Positions 14,040-17,426 of a stretch of DNA of 17,426 nucleotides are shown piece after piece. Made by a program: the position numbers and the translations under genes. Position 1 is the first letter of the stretch. Every line of letters starts with the position of its first letter. The DNA lies in assembly GCA_937944075.1 (NCBI GenBank), contig CALDZZ010000214.1, forward strand, positions 1 to 17,426. The letters are read 5' to 3'. The DNA is from an uncultured Rhizobiaceae group bacterium. GTDB taxonomy: Bacteria > Pseudomonadota > Alphaproteobacteria > Rhizobiales > Rhizobiaceae. Under the pieces are notes generated by a model. The model did no database searches. It was not told where the DNA came from and was given only the letters and a program-made list of their open reading frames with translations.

Positions 14040-14825
14040 ATGAAGAAACGCCGCCGAATTTATGAAGGCAAGGCCAAGATTTTATATGAAGGCCCTGAGC
14101 CCGGTACACTTGTGCAATTTTTCAAGGATGATGCAACTGCCTACAATAAGCAAAAACATGACATCATCGACGGCAAGGGCGTTTTAAACAATCGCATTTC
14201 AGAGCATATTTTCCAGTCGATGACAAAAATTGGAATTCCCAATCACTTCATTCGTCGCATGAACATGCGTGAACAGTTGATCAAGGAAGTCGAAATTATT
14301 CCCGTTGAGGTTATCGTACGCAACATTGCTGCCGGCACGCTATGTCAAAGACTGGGTCTTACGGAAGGTGAAGTCCTTCCCCGTTCAATCATCGAGTTTT
14401 GCTACAAAAAGGATGAACTGAATGATCCGCTGGTGGCAGAAGAGCATATCACGGCGTTTGGCTGGGCAAGTCCTCAGGAAATTGATGACATCATGGCCCT
14501 GGCAATCCGTGTCAACGATTTTCTGTCAGGACTATTCCTCGGAATTGGCATTCAACTGGTTGATTTCAAGATCGAGCTGGGTCGCCATTGGGAAAATGAT
14601 GCAATGCGCATTATCGTTGCCGATGAAATCTCACCAGACTCTTGCAGATTGTGGGACATCAAGACACAAGAGAAAATGGACAAGGACCGCTTCCGACGTG
14701 ACCTGGGTGGCCTGGTAGACGCCTATAAGGAAGTTGCCAACAGACTTGGCATCATGCAGGAAAGTGAACCGCCCCGCGGCAAAGGCCCGGTACTGGTAAG
14801 TGACAACGACAAAGCCAAGGATTAA
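14040..14825 (+). CDS. purC: Phosphoribosylaminoimidazole-succinocarboxamide (SAICAR) synthase
   Basis: This encodes 261 residues from ATG 14040, chosen because alphaproteobacterial PurC begins with a short basic stretch followed by RRIYEGKAKILYEGPEPGTL, exactly as here. An earlier in-frame ATG at 14007 would add 11 unrelated residues. The signatures IPVEVIVRNIAAGT (about 86-99) and LVDFKIELG (about 174-182) are present, and FFKDDATAYN near the start belongs to the nucleotide-binding part. The enzyme joins aspartate to CAIR using ATP, forming SAICAR, the substrate of PurB. It is the first gene of the operon; purS follows after 7 bases. Confidence 0.97.
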   Translation: MKKRRRIYEGKAKILYEGPEPGTLVQFFKDDATAYNKQKHDIIDGKGVLNNRISEHIFQSMTKIGIPNHFIRRMNMREQLIKEVEIIPVEVIVRNIAAGTLCQRLGLTEGEVLPRSIIEFCYKKDELNDPLVAEEHITAFGWASPQEIDDIMALAIRVNDFLSGLFLGIGIQLVDFKIELGRHWENDAMRIIVADEISPDSCRLWDIKTQEKMDKDRFRRDLGGLVDAYKEVANRLGIMQESEPPRGKGPVLVSDNDKAKD

Positions 14826-14832
14826 TGTAACA

Positions 14833-15075
14833 ATGATTAAGGCAAGGGTAACAGTGACCTTGAAAAACGGTGTCCTTGACCCGCAAGGCAAGGCCATCGA
14901 GGGTGGACTTGGCGCTTTGGGGTTTGAGGGTATTGAAAGTGTTCGGCAAGGCAAGGTTTTTGACATGAGCATCAATGCTGACGATCCCAAACAGGCAGAG
15001 AAGTCAATTTCTCAGATGTGCGAGAAACTATTGGCCAATACTGTTATTGAAGATTATGCGGTGGAAATTTTGTGA
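14833..15075 (+). CDS. purS: Phosphoribosylformylglycinamidine synthase subunit PurS
   Basis: This encodes 80 residues from ATG 14833, the normal PurS size. An upstream in-frame ATG inside purC would add 11 atypical residues. The start KARVTVTLKNGVLDPQGKAI is the family signature, followed by LGFEGIESVRQGKVFDM and a C-terminal IEDYAVEIL. PurS bridges PurQ and PurL in the three-part FGAM synthase of Gram-positive bacteria and many alphaproteobacteria. AAGGA at the end of purC serves as its ribosome site. Its TGA stop overlaps the ATG of the lipoprotein gene by one base (TGATG). Confidence 0.96.
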   Translation: MIKARVTVTLKNGVLDPQGKAIEGGLGALGFEGIESVRQGKVFDMSINADDPKQAEKSISQMCEKLLANTVIEDYAVEIL

Positions 15076-15632
15076 TGCGGAATGCTCTCCTTACTAGTTT
15101 GCTTTTTTGTTCTCTTGGGGCCTTGGCAGCCTGTAGTTCTGCGACCAAGTCAACGTCAACAAAATCATCTGGCCTGTCTTCAAAAGTCAACATGTCAGAA
15201 CTGCAAGGCTGGAAAGGTTCTGGTGGCCCGGGACTTTATATCTGTGCTGAAAAGGCATTATGCAAGGATACTAAAGTTGTCATTTATCAAATAAAGCCAA
15301 CCAGCAGTAACCAGCTAGCCCAACTTCGCAAACTGGATGACAACCCGGAAGCTACCAAAAATCTGTTTACAGCCGCCTTCGCGATTGCTGGCAGTACACG
15401 CAAAGGAACCCTGACGCCAGATGGGAGTGTTCAAAAGATTTCCTTATCCGATAATGTCGAGGGAATCGGAATGTTCATCAAAGGCACGAAAGATGACGGC
15501 TCGCCACGGGACCCTGGTTACATGATACTGATCCCCGGCAACACGAATGCACATTATTTTATCGGTTTTTCAAAAACAAAACCTTTGGCAAAGTCTGGCG
15601 TAACGGCCATTGCCAATGCCTGGAACCCGTAA
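15075..15632 (+). CDS. Predicted lipoprotein embedded in the purine operon
   Basis: This encodes 185 residues from ATG 15075, overlapping the purS stop. A classical lipoprotein signal is present (MRNALLTSLLFCSLGALAAC), with lipobox LAAC and Cys20. A Ser/Thr/Lys-rich linker follows, then a domain with GGPGLYICAEKALC (two cysteines, possibly paired), AFAIAGSTRKGTL and a C-terminal GYMILIPGNTNAHYFIGFSK. I do not recognise the domain. The protein should be anchored at the periplasmic face of a membrane. The overlap with purS and 21-base gap to purQ place it firmly in the purine transcript, yet nothing suggests a purine enzyme role. Confidence 0.75.
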   Translation: MRNALLTSLLFCSLGALAACSSATKSTSTKSSGLSSKVNMSELQGWKGSGGPGLYICAEKALCKDTKVVIYQIKPTSSNQLAQLRKLDDNPEATKNLFTAAFAIAGSTRKGTLTPDGSVQKISLSDNVEGIGMFIKGTKDDGSPRDPGYMILIPGNTNAHYFIGFSKTKPLAKSGVTAIANAWNP

Positions 15633-15653
15633 ATTTCAAAGGTGGATTAAGCA

Positions 15654-16334
15654 TTGAAGTCAACTGTCATACAATTCCCAGGTTCCAATCGCGATCGAGA
15701 CATGATCATGGCGCTTACCAAAATCAATGGAGAAGCACCCGATCTTGTCTGGCATACTGACACCGAGATACCTGACACAGACCTTATTGTTGTACCTGGT
15801 GGCTTTTCATATGGGGACTATCTCAGATCAGGCGCCATTGCAGCGCGTTCACCCGTTATGAGAGAAATAGCCAAAAAAGCAGAGCAAGGCGTTCGGGTAC
15901 TTGGTGTGTGCAACGGGTTTCAAATTCTGACCGAGGCTGGCCTGTTGCCTGGTGCCCTGATGAGAAATGCGGGACTTCGCTTCGTTTGTACAACCGTCAA
16001 ATTGAGTATTGAAAATGCAGATACGGCCTTCACCAGCCAGTATCAAAAGGGTCAAATCATGCCCTGCCCGGTTGCCCATCATGACGGCAATTATTTCGCA
16101 GATGGTGATACGATTAAACAAATAGAAGAAAATGGTCAGGTTGTGTTCCGATATGCGGAAGGAACCAACCCGAACGGCTCTTTAAATGACATAGCAGGCA
16201 TCATTAATCAGCAGGGTAATGTGCTTGGCATGATGCCTCACCCGGAAAACCTGATAGAAGCGGATCATGGTGGCGATGCAGGACTGGCGCTTTTTGCCAG
16301 TGCACTCGAAGTTGTTTCCGGTGAGGCTGCATAA
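15654..16334 (+). CDS. purQ: Phosphoribosylformylglycinamidine synthase subunit PurQ (glutaminase)
   Basis: This encodes 226 residues. The start is TTG 15654, preceded by AAAGGTGGA at good distance; the protein begins MKSTVIQFPGSNRDRD, the standard PurQ N-terminus, so the non-ATG start is well supported. This is a class I glutamine amidotransferase: the nucleophile cysteine lies in GVCNGFQ (about 94-100), the oxyanion region in VVPGGFSYGDYLR, and the His-Glu pair in MMPHPEN near the C-terminus. It releases ammonia from glutamine for PurL. The next lipoprotein gene starts two bases after the stop. Confidence 0.97.
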   Translation: MKSTVIQFPGSNRDRDMIMALTKINGEAPDLVWHTDTEIPDTDLIVVPGGFSYGDYLRSGAIAARSPVMREIAKKAEQGVRVLGVCNGFQILTEAGLLPGALMRNAGLRFVCTTVKLSIENADTAFTSQYQKGQIMPCPVAHHDGNYFADGDTIKQIEENGQVVFRYAEGTNPNGSLNDIAGIINQQGNVLGMMPHPENLIEADHGGDAGLALFASALEVVSGEAA

Positions 16335-16336
16335 AT

Positions 16337-16750
16337 ATGTGCATCCAGGGCAAATATTTATCTCTGCTGGCGTTACCGCTTTTTCTTGGTTGTCAGGCGA
16401 AGGAAGCAGAAGCACCTCCCCTGACGACTACCATGATTAGTAGTCAAAAGCCTGCCTCTGCCGTAGCAAGTATTGCAAGAACCGCTCAAACCTGTTGGTT
16501 CAAGTCAAAAGACAAGGCATTCAGAATCTACCGTATTGCAAATGAAGTAAACTCATTTGCCGGCAAGCCACGGTTTCTGATTGTTCCCAGAAAGAACCCT
16601 GGCGGATTGCCTCTTTTGGTTGTGGAAGCCCAACAGGTTAGTGGCAAAACCAGTATCAGTGCCTTTGGACCATTGCTTAATACAGCTGATGGCAGAAGAA
16701 TTTTGGGAGATGTGAACCGCTGGAGCCGAGGAGAAACTGCGTGCACCTGA
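16337..16750 (+). CDS. Second small predicted lipoprotein in the purine operon
   Basis: This encodes 137 residues from ATG 16337, two bases after the purQ stop, with GAGG in the end of purQ as a possible ribosome site. The N-terminus is a lipoprotein signal with lipobox LFLGC (Cys19). The rest contains TCWFKSKDKAFRIYRIANE (about 52-70), RFLIVPRKNPGGLPLLVVEA (about 79-98) and a C-terminal RWSRGETACT. Cys53 and Cys136 could form a disulfide. I do not recognise a family, and it shows no clear likeness to the other lipoprotein of the operon. The last 10 bases overlap the next gene. Confidence 0.7.
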   Translation: MCIQGKYLSLLALPLFLGCQAKEAEAPPLTTTMISSQKPASAVASIARTAQTCWFKSKDKAFRIYRIANEVNSFAGKPRFLIVPRKNPGGLPLLVVEAQQVSGKTSISAFGPLLNTADGRRILGDVNRWSRGETACT

Positions 16751-17367
16751 CACAATCCTCACGACTGTTTGCAATCCTTGGGCTTGTTCTGGGCGCCATT
16801 GCTACAGCGATAAGTTTTTATACCAACATTCCTGAACAAATGGCAGAAGGCAGAAGCCTTTGGGGTGCCATGTTTCACTTCTTTTCGTTCTATACGAACT
16901 GGACCAATATTCTGCTTGTTCTGATATATCTGGATTTGTTGAAGGGGTTTTCAGGATTAAGTTCCCCAGTAACAGGCGTTACAGGTTTAACATCAATCAT
17001 CATGGTGATGATAGTTTACCATCTCCTTCTTTCAGCTACTCACCATCCTGAAGGCATTGATGTTGTTACCAATATTGTAATGCATTACCTAACACCCGTC
17101 ATTTTTGCATTGTTCTGGTTTACCAGTCACCACCTTGGCCAGTTGAATTGGTCTGATTTATACAAGTTTATCTTGTTCCCGCTTGCCTTTCTCGTATTCA
17201 CATATGTCAAAGCTGCGATAACAGGCGAATACCCCTATGACTTCCTGAATTACAGTTTGAACGGCTTTAGTGGGGTTGCCCCCATCATTGCTGCAATCGT
17301 CGTACTGATTTTATTCATGGGCAGTCTTGCAATTCTATATGACAACAAAGCTTCGGATCGATCATGA
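16741..17367 (+). CDS. Pr6Pr-family six-helix membrane protein
   Basis: This encodes 208 residues from GTG 16741, which follows AGGAG by 8 bases and overlaps the preceding lipoprotein gene by 10. Six hydrophobic segments are visible: about 8-27, 42-65, 78-97, 110-128, 140-159 and 178-200. The pattern FHFFSFYTNWTNILL at about 46-60, the histidine pairs around YHLLLSATHHPEG and FTSHHLG, and AITGEYPYDFLN near 160-172 match Pr6Pr (predicted six-pass) membrane proteins, as far as I can judge from memory. The biochemical role is unknown. Its TGA overlaps the purL start (ATGA), so it is the last envelope gene before purL resumes. Confidence 0.8.
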   Translation: MHLTQSSRLFAILGLVLGAIATAISFYTNIPEQMAEGRSLWGAMFHFFSFYTNWTNILLVLIYLDLLKGFSGLSSPVTGVTGLTSIIMVMIVYHLLLSATHHPEGIDVVTNIVMHYLTPVIFALFWFTSHHLGQLNWSDLYKFILFPLAFLVFTYVKAAITGEYPYDFLNYSLNGFSGVAPIIAAIVVLILFMGSLAILYDNKASDRS

Positions 17368-17426
17368 GCGTTGAAAACAATTATCCAATCACGGAAGACC
17401 TGATAGCAGATCACGGCATCACTCCG
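17364..17426 (+). CDS. purL: PurL, FGAM synthase large subunit (N-terminal start only)
   Basis: Only 21 codons are in the window, from ATG 17364, which overlaps the Pr6Pr stop. They read MSVENNYPITEDLIADHGITP. The pattern I-T-x-(E/D)-L-I-A-x-H-G is the usual beginning of the stand-alone PurL of the PurS/PurQ/PurL type. Position after purC, purS and purQ supports this. It would catalyse the ATP-dependent amidation of FGAR to FGAM. Confidence 0.85.
   Translation, partial: MSVENNYPITEDLIADHGITP

Overview
The window looks like a chromosomal segment of an alphaproteobacterium, probably Hyphomicrobiales (Rhizobiales) or close to it, with moderate to low GC. The evidence is the purine gene set (purB, purC, purS, purQ, start of purL), the alphaproteobacterial F1-ATPase zeta inhibitor (DUF1476) divergent from purC, a DUF2259 secreted protein beside purB, and alphaproteobacterial protein signatures throughout. 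Coding density is high. No tRNA, rRNA, CRISPR array, transposase or integrase was seen.

Layout. (1) 1-2061, minus strand: a MoxR-type AAA+ ATPase, a short AT-rich three-helix membrane protein, and a VWA/CoxE-like protein that runs off the left edge. (2) 2111-3182, minus strand: a HupE/UreJ-family metal transporter with its own terminator. Its long leader carries a clear adenosylcobalamin riboswitch and a hairpin that would sequester the Shine-Dalgarno sequence, so this is probably a B12-controlled cobalt importer. (3) 3303-6240, plus strand: a periplasmic substrate-binding protein, a P1/S58 (DmpA/NylC-like) hydrolase, and a DUF2259 secreted protein whose frame is broken by one in-frame TGA and resumes in the same frame up to a normal C-terminus. 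(4) 6249-6821, minus strand: a secreted serine alpha/beta hydrolase. (5) 7004-8360: purB and a strong terminator. (6) 8380-11176: an 848-residue surface or secreted protein combining a proline-free collagen-like Gly-X-Asp/Asn tract with four RTX modules and a type I secretion C-terminus. Upstream of it is a dense cluster of TTAA(C) motifs resembling CtrA sites. (7) 11212-12639: an RBBP9/YdeN-type hydrolase converging on an EamA/RhtA-like exporter. (8) 12717-13806, minus strand: a HpaI-type aldolase coupled to the zeta inhibitor. (9) 14040-17426, plus strand: purC, purS, lipoprotein, purQ, lipoprotein, six-helix Pr6Pr membrane protein, purL (start only). These are tightly packed or overlapping, so they are likely one transcript.

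The purine genes supply IMP and AMP synthesis: purC, purS, purQ and purL act before IMP, and purB acts both in IMP synthesis and in conversion to AMP. The three envelope genes embedded among purS, purQ and purL have no evident purine role. The items most worth a second look are the in-frame TGA in the DUF2259 gene, the collagen/RTX hybrid with its TTAA-rich promoter, the riboswitch and its SD-masking hairpin, and the envelope genes in the purine operon.
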